From Marchantia polymorpha subsp. ruderalis (taxonomy: Eukaryota; Streptophyta; Marchantiopsida; Marchantiales; Marchantiaceae), in contig AP031351.1 of assembly GCA_037833965.1 (NCBI GenBank), positions 5,034,501-5,098,500 on the forward strand: a stretch of 64,000 nucleotides of DNA. The letters are read 5' to 3'. Under the pieces are notes generated by a model. That model made no database searches. It saw only the letters and a list, made by a program, of their open reading frames with translations, and was not told the DNA's origin. Numbering within the stretch: the first letter of the stretch is position 1; each line of letters opens with the position of its first letter. The translations under genes and the position numbers were made by a program. Positions 50,401-63,130 of the stretch are shown piece by piece.

Positions 50401-53400
50401 GTTGTGGAGAGAGCTATAGAATATCATTTGATCCACTCTAAAAAGATCCAACATCCTTTCCGCTGCCAAACTGAAAACATCTTAGGAACAGATATAGGAA
50501 TGACGAGTAGTTCATTCTTGAAGATAAAACCAGACCAAGTAGGATGTCTCGCTTCTGAATCACAGGTTCTGAGCACTTCCCTCACCAGCTTGGATAGGAC
50601 AACTGTTCGTAACATACACATAAATGATATCATGCTGATCGAGCCTCCCTAATCGCGTGTGTGAATGTACATATATATATAAAAAAAAAACCTTCAACTT
50701 GGATCTACAATGTGATGGAAAATGGACCGAAATGATCACAAAGCTAATTACAAAGCTCACAACTTCTGATGGCTACACTTACACTTCCACAGGTCTCGAC
50801 TCTTTCCACAGGTCGTCATGCACCATACCTTCTAGCGAATTATTCTTCAAATTCCTGTTCAAAAATGGAAGAATGAAGCAACTTTAAATGACATGAAAGA
50901 TCGGTGTTCATGAGACTCAAGAGAGTGTACGATTCACTGGCGAATGAAAATGAAACTGCTATTTCATTAACATAGTCTCGAAGCAGAAAATATGCAATTT
51001 TGCACTCACAAGGTGGTTAGCTTCGAGAGATTAAAAATCCCACTATCCAGCGTTCCAGAGAGTTGATTGTTAGACAAGTCCAAGCTTTTCAGATTCTTCA
51101 GGTTCGTTATCTCCATGGGTATGGCACCGCTGAAATTATTAAAGCTGAGGTCCCTGAAAATTGAATCAATACTTCTTGAGTCAGTTCCTTCGTAGTTCGA
51201 AATACATAACGTGATCCACGAACTATTGCTTTTGCCTTACGAAGCGAAAAAGCAATAGTGGAGACTGAGACTCGAGAAGGGGACATATACAAAACTGGGA
51301 TAGAGATCACAAAACAAGAGATGTTGTCCAAGGGTTCGTGGTTTAAAGTAGACAACTACAGTATGGCGTAACTTCAGATTTGTCGACAACTTCTGACTAC
51401 TGACTCGAGGCAAATCATGTTTTGTTGGACGCTCGTCACGTGTCGATACGCCTAGAGATGAAAGCAAATGCTGAATTTCCATAGCTCTGTCGAGATGGCA
51501 GATGTCACTTGAGGATAAACGAGTTCTTGTTGAGGACCGATGGTTTCGAACAAAAAATGAACAAGCAAGGACAAGGGAAGGGGAAGAAAGGGTTTGCCAG
51601 CAACATAAGGGGCGAATCCTGCAAAGTGTAGCAAACGTAGCAAGCGTTGAGTTGTTCAGCTGGTGGATCGCAAAGGCCTCTGCCTGAAGTTGGATCAGTC
51701 AAGATTCGACTAGGAATTTGAGGATTTCCGAAAGAATACTTGTGCCATTCTAGGTGCTAGAGTTTTCAGTGGAGAAATGACGGTCCCCGGAACATGGAAA
51801 GAAGTAGGAGAACACGACTTCAAACTTACATATCAGAGACTGGGGTATCGAGTGCGTTTACAAGATCCGACAAGCTGCCGCTGAATGCATTGGAGCGGAG
51901 TGTTCTGCAGATGTAAGTAACAAACAGGTCATGCTCTAAACGAGAGTAATATACAGCTGCATACAGAAGCTATGACGAGCCACGGGAAATAGAAAAAAAC
52001 TAATAAGAATAAGAATACTTCATTCAACTCAATGATTCGTCAATTTTACTCGGCCAAGTTCATGTTCACCGAGGAACTTGAACTTCCGTGATAAACGTTG
52101 GCCACTGACCGGGACTGATAGCCTGAAGTGACTCGGAGCATATACTCACACGGATTGCAGGTTTTTCAGCGATTTCGGTTTGAAGGCTGGCAGTTCACCG
52201 GACAGGGAGTTGTTTGCGACATCCCTACAGGACATGGGCTGAGCATCAGGAATTGGAATTCGGACGAGAGTCGAAGACAACGGCATATTCTCCGTCAGAA
52301 CTTGTGCAAGTCTCAAGGCAATACACATGAAACCATCTCAAACCTGGACAAATCCGATTACAGAATGGCAAGGGTACAGCCCCTTACAGTGCATTTAGAG
52401 TCACAAGCTGCGCCAGGGATTCTGGCAGGCTGCCATTGAATTGGTTATTTGAGAGATCCAAGACCGTGAGGCGGCTCAGGGTTCCTACTCTGGCGTTCAG
52501 TTCTCCAGCTACCACGTCACCCGTGAGGTTTCTGTCAACCGCAGAAGGACGAGGAGACCAAATTTGTCAGAAAATGCAAACTTCGGCGATTTTCAAAGCA
52601 CCTCACTTCGAAGGTCGAGAAGGGTACTTACATCTGTGTGATCCGGGGAGGAATCTCGATGCTACACATGAGCCAGTCCCACGGGACAGGCAAGCACGGA
52701 TCGCCGGCCGTATCGATGAGGTGTTCGAAGCGTTCGGAGAAATCTCTGATCGCCGAAGCTGAACATGTCGAATGGGGCACGAAATCATTAAGCCAACTTC
52801 CCGTGCATCGTCGTCTCAGTGGAAGACACCCAAATCACCCCCATCCCATCAATTCACATCACTGACATCCATCGTCGCTGCTCTCCCACACTCTAAATAA
52901 CGAATCTGATGTGTTTGATATCCCTTTCGAAACTATCGAATTCTACGCCAATTAGATTGAATGTGGGATTCATTATATTCTATACCAAAGTATTAATTGC
53001 ATCAGGGAAAGGATGGTATCAATGCTTTGCAAATGTGTGGAGGGATCACAGCAGTATCCAGCCGACCCCCCCGCAACGACAACGAGACGGACCTACTTAC
53101 CATCGACGGGTGCAGTCCTCTGATTCACGGCGTCGAATTCCCCGAGGAGCTCGGCGGAGTTGATCATGGCCGGGAGGCTGCTGTTGACATCGGCGGAGAC
53201 GGTGAACCTGGCCTCGTTGTGGAAGAAAAGCTGCTTGTAGTTGTACCATCGCGTGGTCAAGTTGTGCTGGACGGTGGTGCCCGAGATCCAGCGCACTGAG
53301 GACGCGCTTTCGGGACTGTAGTCGACCAGGTCCACGTACACCAGCCGAGGCTTGGGCGGGGCCCCGGCGTCGAGCTCAGGCCCCACGTCCAAGAACATCA

Positions 53401-55003
53401 TGGTAAGGAAGAAGGTGGGCAAGGGGCGCACGGCCTGCGCGCCCCTGATGTCGAACTCGAAGGTGATTTTGGACGCCATGCTTTCGCCCTCCCACGCCGT
53501 CTCCAGCACCTCGCCCGGCGTGTCGTTGTCGTCGCTCACCTCCACCTGCAGGATCTGCATCTTGCCCATCCTCCTCCTCGCTCCCACTTCGCCCAACGCC
53601 TGCTTGGACAGTCGCCCCGCCTGCCACAGCCGATCGTACGGATCGGATGGGTACCTGCACCGCCGGATCAGACTCGTCGTCTTGCCACGGGTCCACAAAT
53701 TCCATTGTTTCGATCCATTCGATTAATTCAGTTGATTCTATTCATTCGATCGATTCGAATAATTCGATTCATTCAATTCATTCTCTTCATTCGATAGATT
53801 CGAGTGGTTCGATTCATTCTATTCATTCGATCGATTCGAAGAATTCGATTCATTCGAAACATTCTATTCATTCGATCGATTCGAGCAATTCGATTAATTC
53901 GATTGATTCATGGGCCTTCGAGGGGCTGGCTCGAGTATACACGAGGATGAAGGGGCACCGTAGAAAAGGATTCGCTGCGAGGAGGAGTACCTGACGGAGG
54001 GCGAGGACTCATTGCCGCCGAAATTGAAGCGGGCGACGGTGACGAGGTAGCTCGACTGCATCTTGGTGGTGGTGCCGGTGTTGGACTTGGCGCTGCCGCG
54101 ATTGCTGTACAGGGTGCCATTGAGGGGACGCAGCTCGAGCGACGAGATGGCCGCCATGGACGAGCGATCCTCCAGAGGCACCAGGCACACCAACAGGTTC
54201 GTGTCGAGCGAGCTCACCACCATCTCCACGGTCGTCGCCTCCGAGGGGTCCAGGTCGATGGTGGACACGAAGGTCGAGTCGACGGTGAAGTAGAAGCGCG
54301 AGCCGTAGGCGTCCAGCGGCACATTGCCCTCGGCCGTCAGGGCCCGGCTGGGGAACATGGCGCGCACCAGGTAGTCCGTCGAGGTGGTCGCGTCGTGCGC
54401 CACGGTCAGATTGTAGCAGTACTTGGACTTGGCCCTCGCGCCCGGCACGAACACCATGGCCGTCTTCAGCTGCTCGGCGTTGTCCTGCGCCTCCGGCCTC
54501 GCGCTGTTGAGCCGAACTCGCGCCCGCACCGCGACCCTCTAGTTCACGAGCTGCCTCTCCGAGTCCAGAAAGCCGTCGTCGCTCACCCACTCCATCAGCG
54601 TCACGGGGTCCACGCCCCCGGTGCCCCCGCAGTCGATGCTCACGTACCCTGCGACGCCCACACTCTCGCGACTCAGCCTCCGACCTCACGACGATCGGCC
54701 CCCCGCTCACCCAAATTTCCACCGGACCCCAGATTTTGACCCTGCGACCCTCGAGCCCGAGCACGAGCCCCATGCCAATGCACATTGCGACCCGCGACCC
54801 GCGACCGGACTCGCGTCATGGCTAGCGAAAATTGCCGTGAGAATGCAAAGGAAGAGAAGCTGGAAGGGAAGGGACTCACCGGTTATGTCCTGAGCCACGA
54901 CCGGCTCCGCTACGCACGCCCACAAAAGAATCCCCACCGCGACGACGGGCCAGACTTGAAATCCGGGCTGTCGCCGTTCGACTGAACGGCGCGACCGTGT
55001 CAT
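47459..55003 (-). CDS. Malectin-like/LRR receptor kinase, 18 exons, one in-frame stop
   Basis: Exons: 55003-54880, 54648-53991, 53654-53101, 52758-52632, 52531-52388, 52224-52150, 51904-51830, 51153-51010, 50854-50783, 50336-50145, 49987-49884, 49728-49582, 49444-49326, 49122-48915, 48647-48536, 48392-48270, 48138-47988, 47824-47459. They total 3495 bases, exactly 1165 codons. Order: signal peptide (1-38), malectin-like ectodomain (42-445), GDPC motif ([16 protein letters not shown]), LRRs in 72-75-base exons or doublets (to ~658), membrane helix (~767-790), kinase with GKGAFG, VAVK, HRDIKPQN, DFG and SPEY. The catalytic residues look complete. The ectodomain resembles LRR-I/SYMRK-like receptors and the kinase LRR-VIII. 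TAG at 54541-54539 (codon 78) would end translation early. Ligand unknown. Confidence 0.88.
53703..53911. repeat. (GATTCATTC)-like satellite in a receptor kinase intron
   Basis: About 210 bases of irregular ATTCGATTCATTC repeats lie wholly within the intron between exons 2 and 3. The serine/histidine/isoleucine frames it opens are not coding. Confidence 0.85.
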
Positions 55004-57064
55004 TCTCTCGAAGGAATGGCCTTCGATTTTGCTCCGATTCGCCCTCCGCTGTCAGTAATCCGAATTTTCTCAGAGCTGGTTCTCAAATTGGCGATCAATC
55101 CCTCGTCAACCACGACCGTGTGGTGGCAGCGCTTCTGAAATCCGAGCTGCGCATGTCCGCGTCCTGGCGACGGCCGTGCACATTGCTCGTCCGCTGGTGA
55201 CGAAGAGATTTCAGGCTCGGATCTCTCGAGAAGCCGACTCCGAGGGGAACTCGAACCGGACCAGGTGTGCGGTGTACATTCCTCAGCAGCCGAGCTCGTC
55301 AGCAACTATGTCCTCTCTTCGATTGCAGCACTCGCCAGTCCGAGTCCGATTCTGTCACCACCCTACGGACCCAGTGACCACTCGCCGGTGATATCTGAAG
55401 TCTGCAGCTCGACCGACGAGAGCTCAAACCAGCAAATTCAGCTCCGATTTCACGTTCGTTGCATCAGAGCGTCGAAATCCAGCTCGATGAAACGGCATGC
55501 CTCCAGTCCAACCTCCCGAGGCATCGTTTGCGAAGCAGAACCGCGCTATGAGAAGTCCTCGTCCACCTCGCTCGCTGGCCAGCGGCAGCAGCGGCAGGCA
55601 GGCAGCCAATGTCGAGCGACGGAAGCACAGAGCTACAACAGGATCTCGTCGGGACTCGACTCGACGTGCAGCTTCGCCCTGGTCCTCTGTTCAATGATGA
55701 AATGATCAATAATCAGGTCAATTAGAAACTAAAAATTATATTAAAAAAATATTGCTTTCAAAAAGCAATCTTGTTGATATTATATTGAAAAGAAATTCGC
55801 ACATTCATCATTATTATTTTAATTATTAAAGGCTCGTTTCAATATTGTATATAAAAGATTGAGTGTGAAATTTTTTGGCCGACACTGAATATATTTTTGA
55901 AAGAACTAATTTTATAATGAAAATTTAAATTTACTTCTGAAAAAATGTAAACAGTTTTTAAAAAACGTGAAAAGCAATTGAAAAGCTGAAAATTTGTTGA
56001 GACAAAATTTTGAAAACAGTTAAGAAAACCTAAGAGACATGTAATGCCGTAACTTTTATTGAATCGTTTTTTCTTCGAAACAATTCATTTTAGCTTGTTT
56101 ATAACTTAACATATTGAGATCGGACGTATCATCAAATAAAGATGCAAATCAGACTTCACATACACAAGGTGTTTAATCACAATTTCAAATTCTGTACATT
56201 TGAATATCCTCTAAACAAAAGAGAGACACAGGCTTGAAATAACAAGTTTCCGTTTGAAACGGAAACTTGAAGTTTATCAATTAGGCCATGTGCTTTAATT
56301 TTTTCATTAGACATGTTTGGATTTACGTTATGAGCATACGAGTGCAAAAGTGGCATGACTTTGTATGATATAGTATGACTTGTTTCATTTCAGTAAATAT
56401 ATCAGATATTTGAGTTTACATGTACAGTTACATCAGATCTTCATGTGAAGTCACGAATCACGATTATCTAGCATTTAGCATCAGAAGTATGTTTTAAGAA
56501 ATGTATGCATCACAGTTTCTCTTCACGTGCAAGCAAGTTCAAAAAATGTAACTTCTTGAGAAGTTTGACGTTGACCTCAAGTATCATGCTGGTTCTATCC
56601 ACTTCTATACGACGAGATAAACAAGCTAGAGTGCACGTAGCACGGACGAAATTCGATTTCTATTTCATGTTTGAGGCGTAGAGACCTCCATACTCTGGAA
56701 CAAGAACTGTGCATGTGCTCACATGCTTGACAGCTGAGCTATAAGAAAAATCATATCAGCAATCGAGACCCTCGAGTACTCTTCTGCCCTGATCAAAGTT
56801 TTTCAACATTATGAAAAATGATATAAGTCTGCCCAAATAGCTTATAAGTTTGTTCTGAACCTACAAGTTATGCAGAGTCACGTACAGTAGACTACTGTTC
56901 CGATATTCAAAGCAAAGCAAAAATCACAATAGGCTTTGTCAACCAGGCTAACATCGCATGTGCCACTCAGTGGTCAAAATACTTCCACTTGCTTGAATAG
57001 GTCAAATATTCCAGGAAAATAATTCAATGAAGATAAACTTTATATTTTTTGTCAAAGTCAACAT

Positions 57065-57438
57065 TAGGCTTGGCCACGGTTCGGTTCACGGTTAACCGGT
57101 CCGGAAAAATGTGGACCGGTTAACCGGTCCAGGATTGGTCTGTACAGATTAGCAGTTAACCGATATTTTAACCGGTCCCGACGGTTAACCATCGGTCCGG
57201 ACCCCTACGGTGGCCCCAGTGGAATGGCGTTAAAACCCAAAAATTCTCGATGGCAGAGGGAAAGAGGTGGGCCGTCGTTCAAATGAATACACCGTTGGAC
57301 TTTAGAGACTCGAGCTGAGTTGTACCACTTCGTGAAAAACTTTTCTCGTGAATTTTTTCACACTGAATCATGAATTGGGTACCTCGCTGGTCTGATTTTT
57401 TCCGGAGAAATCTGGGACCGGTAAACAGGCCAACCCTA
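57065..57438. mobile_element. hAT-like non-autonomous DNA transposon (MITE), 374 bp
   Basis: Terminal inverted repeats TAGGCTTGGCC and GGCCAACCCTA (one mismatch) are flanked by the exact 8-bp target duplication GTCAACAT (57057-57064 and 57439-57446). Subterminal GGTTAACCGGTCC motifs recur in both orientations. The ends and 8-bp duplication are diagnostic of the hAT superfamily. It has no coding capacity. It is absent from the matching left-arm position near 16250, so it inserted after the arms formed, or was lost from the left with the neighbouring sequence. Confidence 0.9.
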
Positions 57439-58115
57439 GTCAACATCTACTCGATCGCTCGCACGTGTCAATGACAAGATCTGATAGAAGATGCTGTATG
57501 ATTTTAGGGGCTGTCATCCTGTGGGTCTTGATGCAGCTAGATTCGCAGTATCCCATTACAACTGTACATCGAGTTCTTACACAACTCGGGTACTTCCCTA
57601 TCATGCTATCCAGGACATTGTGCAATCACATCGCATCCTCTTTGCCTCGATCCATTTCAAATTCACCTGCAGAGAGCTTGTCCATTCAGTTAGGTTAACA
57701 GCGAACATAAAACGCCTCCCTAAGTTGGAGTTTGCAATAGTTTTGCGTTTACGAGAGATGTGAAGTTCCTCTTGCCATGTAAGAATTTGCTTGGAACCAG
57801 AATCTTGTTTTGCGTTCATTTTGATTCACATTGCTTGTTGTACCTGAGTCAGAGCAGCCTTCTGATTTCACTTTGCACAATCTATCTACTCTGATCATGA
57901 TCCGCTTGCTTATGTGCATAGATTGGAGTAATCTGTGAGTCGCTGCTGTTGCACCGCGCAAGAAGTCTCATGCCCAGCAAGCACAACTCGTGTGTGCATG
58001 TGACACTGCGACGTGAAGTTCACATTGAGATGGGGGTTTCTTGTATGCTAACTTTCATTTGGCCAACTCCTGCCAAGCTGCAAACGTTTCCTTATTTGTG
58101 AGAGTGGAGGAGAGA

Positions 58116-61100
58116 ATGGATGCGTCCATCGTCACTATCGCTGCTGAACTTGACACACGCAGACGAGGAATGGACTCCGCAGACGAGGAACCGGAGCTTC
58201 CCCGCGAGGTCGACGCTGAAGTTGCGACACGGGGAATGGACTCAGACGAGGATCCAAAGCTTCTCCGCAAGGTCGAGGACCTTATACAGCGTCTGGAAGG
58301 AAAAGGCGAAACTATAACGAGACTCCGAGATTTAGGTATGTATAGGTTTGGGAGTTTCTCTCCGGGGATGCATCTCTCTCGGCGAAAATAGGGTGGCGAA
58401 GCCAATTGCGCCTTCGACTGCTGGAGGCAATCGGCAACTGCAACACCCTTGATCATTTGGATGTAGGAGTTATATGTGGCGGAGAGGCATGGAGTTTGAC
58501 GGATAGCGAATGGGATGTAGTCATGAGAGGATTCAGATCTAGCACCATTCTACGAGAGATACGCTTTGGAGGTTTGAGTTGGAGTTCAGATACGGAAGTG
58601 GAGAGCTTGTGTTTACAGCTGGGGAGAATTCTGAGTACCTCTACCGTAAAGCGTTTGGAAATAGACGATTGCCCTTTGACTGCGAGATGTTTCCTGAATC
58701 TTTCCTCAGGACTGCGAGGAAACTCTGATTCTAATCTAAAGTATTTAGGACTCAATAACGCGTGGGGGGACTTGAGTGCAGTGAAGCGTGTGGCTGACAT
58801 GATCAACAGTGCTCCTCTTTTGGAAACGTTGAGTTTACGCCACTCAAGGTACGACATGGATGAAGAGACCGTTGGAATCGTGTCGCAGGCTTTGATCCAC
58901 AGTTCGTCTTTGAAGAAAATCACATTAGATGATGGGACTTGGGGAGCGGCCTTGTTGCTGAAAGCTTTGGCCGGAGATGATCGCAACCGTTCCATTGAAC
59001 GTCTTCTTCTTGGAATGGATACACTCGGTATGGAAAGACTCGGAGACTGTATAAGGGAACTCATTACTTCCAACCCATCATTGAAGGAAGTGAGGATGTC
59101 TGAGTTGCGAATTTCCAACCCATTGAAGAAAATCAGGTTGTCTGACTTGCGAATGCACATGGCACCAGGCGAGGTCATACGTGACAATGCTATAGAAATT
59201 TTTTCTTTATCTTGCGCGGGCTGCTAGCTCCAAAGTCAAGGACCCCAAACTGGAGCTTCAACTCGTAGTTTCGGATGACCATGATGGATGGATGTTATCA
59301 TTGAATCTATTAGGTAGGGTTCTGCGCGGTGAAATCAAATCTCTAAAATCTTTGAGTATACTGGCGAGTGATCCTCCCACTTCAGGTACCAACCAAGATA
59401 GAATGGGAAGAATACTGTCGATGAATCGGAAACCTGGAGAAACTTCAGTCCTGAAGAGACTGAGATTATCTGTTAATAACAAAGATGATTTGAAGGGAGT
59501 ATGGAAAGACTTGCTTCGGTGCTTGCGAGAGAACACAAGTCTCACTCACTTGAATTTGTCTCGCTCGATGTTAAAAAGCGAACTCGTTTTTGACGAAGAG
59601 GCGTTCCGAGATCTCATGGTTCTACTGCAAGTCAACTTGACTCTCGAGGAAATCGATGTCTCCGAACCTCTTGGGAAACATACGGAAAGGCGGCGAGGAT
59701 TCAAGAGGCTCTAAAGCAGAACCGAAAGCGGGCCGTCTACATGTTCCGAGAAGCCAAATTAACACTTGGAGCTGCAAAAGCTGGTCTACTCTTCTTATGC
59801 GGCTCTCCTAGAGCAGGTAATGTGCTCTGTAAATTCTCAGTTTTTTTCTCAAGGTTTGCAAACTAGTAATCTAACTTGTTATTTTTCAATGATTGATTTT
59901 GAATTTATGAAGTTAATTTTTTTGATCTAGATATTTTCATACTTGTGTGCAAAACTCAATAATATAGATTACACCTACAGATAAAATCAATCAAGAGATA
60001 AATTTCTATTAAATTTTGAAATTTTTAGTGTGGAAATCAAAATATTTTATTTTATAATTCAAAAAAAATATGTTAAGTAACAAGTTGTATATGTTGTCGT
60101 TATATGTTATGTTATGTATATGTTATGTTTTGTTTCATCTGTAGGCAAGACTCAATTGCGTCGAATGCTCATGAGTGTAATCCAAGGCAACAGTTGGCTT
60201 GCGAGCAAATGGAACAAACTTAGAACCAAAGGCATTGAAGTAGAGTTTTTGCAAAATAATGAAGAAATGCAACTCTCAGTTTGTGATCTTGCAGGACAAT
60301 TGATTTTTCTTACTCTTCAAAATGTTCTCTTCCCTTAAACCAACAATGTCTTTGTTTTTCTTTTTGTTTATAGTTCTTTCTGTAAGAAAACATCTTCGTA
60401 CAAACCAGATTCTTGTTTTAGAACTGAATTGGCGGAGTGGTTGGGTTTCATTACATCAAGCATCAAGGTCACAGGACATAATCTTCCCCAAGTTATTGTT
60501 GTGATTTCACACAAAGATAAAGCAAGATCTCGCTCTTTGACTTGGTCTTGCTCCATAGTTGAAGAATTGACCCAAAGGTTCGCAAATTTTGTGGATCTCT
60601 GCCAAGAGTTTTTTCACGTAGATGCTCGGGATAACAAGCAAGTTATTCCTCTCAAAAGTCATATTTTTAAAAATTTTGAGAAGTTGTTGAGTGACAAATT
60701 ACCACAAGTTCCCCATTTTTTAGGTTTTCAACTCACTTCTCTCTTGGTTAAAAAACAACAAGAAAAATAGAAGTTGTCCTTTGTGGCCATCCAAAAGGTT
60801 CCAAGAATTCTGTGCTCATAGCTTGACTCAATTCATTCCTTCATCTTCTCCACACTCTGGTGATAATTCAAGTATAATGAGCTCAATCATATCTTATTTG
60901 AATGACGTTGGATCCATCATATACATCCCTAACCTTGATTTCATCATTGTGGATCCCAACTGGTTAACCAATACTTTCTTGGGTGAGTTGATATCTCTGC
61001 GTCAACACTTTCAAGCTGAAAATTCCAAGTCTAGTGATAACACGATATCAAGTGAGTCATACACAAGCAAGGATGAATTTGTGAGTGAGAGTGTCTTTGT

Positions 61101-62936
61101 TGGATTGATAGAAGAGTTTCTGGCAAAACATCCACATAGATAGGGAGTTGTGGACGAAAAGGTGCTTGAAGATATACTTATCAATTTAGATTTGTGTTTC
61201 AAGGTGGAAGATCCTTCTCAGTATTTCATTCCTTCTTTCATCCCTGAGTATGCAAGCACAGAGTATGCAAGCACAGAAGAACAGAAGCTTCAAGAACTGG
61301 CTTGGGAAACTAGGGATGAAACTTCACAGTTTTTCGGCATCCGAATTCAATGCCAAGATGAAAGAACTATGTCATTGACTATTGCTTTTTTCCCATGCTT
61401 CCAGGTGATTTCATATACCTAGTGAGAAGATTAAATTCGTCAAGTTCTGATTGTAACTTGTGGTTGATGATTAGAGTGTTTCCATTTCATAAGATGAATT
61501 CAATTTTTGAAATGCATAGCTCAATTTTGTTAAATTTTGTATCATTGTAGATGTTCATGAGACGCAAGTTGATATACAAGTTGCATGTTTCCAAAAAGAA
61601 TGTGATCTGCTCTCGACATTATTTGCAACGTTTTCTTGATGGGTACAAAATCTACGTCGAGCAAGAAACGTAGCACAATTACTTGAACGTTATGATGTTA
61701 CGCTCGAAACGTAAATCAAGGTTGAAGGCTATGCAATACGTGATTGAGCATATCGTCGAGGAGTTGAAATCATTTTGCGCATCACCAAAAGTCTGTCCCG
61801 GGGTGACGTTAGTGCTAGGTGTGATCCAAACACATTGCGTAAAGATGCTGATTCCGAGTTATCTAAGAGTAGCCGTTCTAATCGAGGAGCTCAAATCAAA
61901 CTTCATTCGTAGCATCAAGGAAAAACTTAAGAATATTCCGCCGGAGAGGTTGCACTTGGTGAAAGAGTAAGAGTTGTTCAACTATGAGCACTCTTGGCCC
62001 TCGATTAAAGAGCACACATCGGTAAAATCCGAAAGAGCTAGGGATTTGCTACCGGAGAGCGATGTGGAAGCGGTTGTGAATGAGATCTGACAGAAGTGTA
62101 TTCAACAATTGGAATCATTTCGGCAAGCCTTCATAAGCAGGAGCAATGATTTGGATCAACCTTACACTGAAAGTGAGAATAGGGTTGGTAACTCAAGTTA
62201 TTCAGACCGTTCTGATAAGTCCAACTTCGTTAAGGTGGATGAGAGGTTGAGATCAGTGGAGAGCGTGGTCAAGAGAGTGGAGATGAAGCTGGGACAAATA
62301 CCCACTTTCCACCAAGAATTCCAGACAAGGGTGATGGACTTCATGTCTAAAGTTGACAAGCAGATTGAGTATAGTCAATCGCTTAAGCAGGCGAGAACTC
62401 TCAGGAGACCATACGTGACGGACGATGTTGGAGTTTTCTATAGGATAAGTGCGCTGCTGCATGCCGGGACAACCGTTCGATTACACTTGATGTGTGAGTC
62501 GGTGACTGGGTTTCACAAAGTCCAAGGTCAAGAAGGTTTGAAAATACGCTTGGATCGGCAGGATTGCGTGTGGATTTGAAAAACTATTAAAATTTCTTAC
62601 AAAATCATCTCTTATGCTGTGAAGGCTATACTAGATATAATTCTCAGTTTGGGCCAAGCGGTTCCTGGCTGGGAAGATTTAAAATCTGATATAGTTGAAC
62701 TAGATGACATTAGCTATCGTGATCGTAGGGCAGTTCGAAAAGGTGGGGAAAGCATGGAGCTCAAAGAAGCATGGCTGAGGATTCAGCAAACTCTTGCGCC
62801 TCAAGTTCGAGATAGCTATTCGGCAATCTTCAAGTTGTATCAGGTGAAATACGTGAGTCTAGAATTAGGTGTGCATGCATTGGTGTGCCAAGAGTGCATG
62901 CATAAAGGTCTTAGTAGTGGAATTTTGACAGATTAG
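58116..62936 (+). pseudogene. TORNADO1-like LRR-Roc-COR gene, right copy, multiply disabled
   Basis: Same exon plan as the left copy: 58116-59816, 60145-61404 and 61551-62936, starting MDASIVTIAAELDTRR. Lesions relative to the left copy: loss of one G in a G-run near 58368, a 38-base deletion near 59205 that removes a hairpin, a frameshift near 59665-59690, stops at 60336, 61141, 61671, 61968, about 62088 and 62577, and frame changes near 60410 and 60756. The P-loop parts are still visible (GSPRAG before and GKTQLRRM after the intron), as is DLAGQ. Unlike the left copy it has no LTR and no 14-bp duplication. It cannot encode a full protein; spliced transcripts could still be made. Confidence 0.92.
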
Positions 62937-63047
62937 GATTTGAAGGAGGTAAGAATGTCATTATGCAATTGACAAGGCTATGTTTAGACCCTCATGCAAT
63001 ATGAACCTCTGCAAAATCTGCCTTAGAGTTTTGAATCGTAAAAGTCT

Positions 63048-63130
63048 TCCGGAAGACTCTGAAAAAGATTACGGAAGTTACGTTCCGTATGAAAGTATGA
63101 AAGCTCGAATCTTTTTCAGAGTCTTCCGGA
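63048..63130. repeat. Perfect 23-bp foldback, right arm only
   Basis: The arms at 63048-63070 and 63108-63130 are exact reverse complements, beginning TCCGGAAGACTC. The 37-base centre contains a nested ACGGAA...TTCCGT pair, and the left edge is itself a palindrome (AGTCTTCCGGAAGACT, 63043-63058). It stands where the left arm has about 1.25 kb. Confidence 0.92.

Noticed and set aside
53647-53994. Frame encoding a His/Ser/Ile repeat protein
   Set aside because: It is an intron satellite read as protein. The flanking receptor kinase exons place it in an intron.
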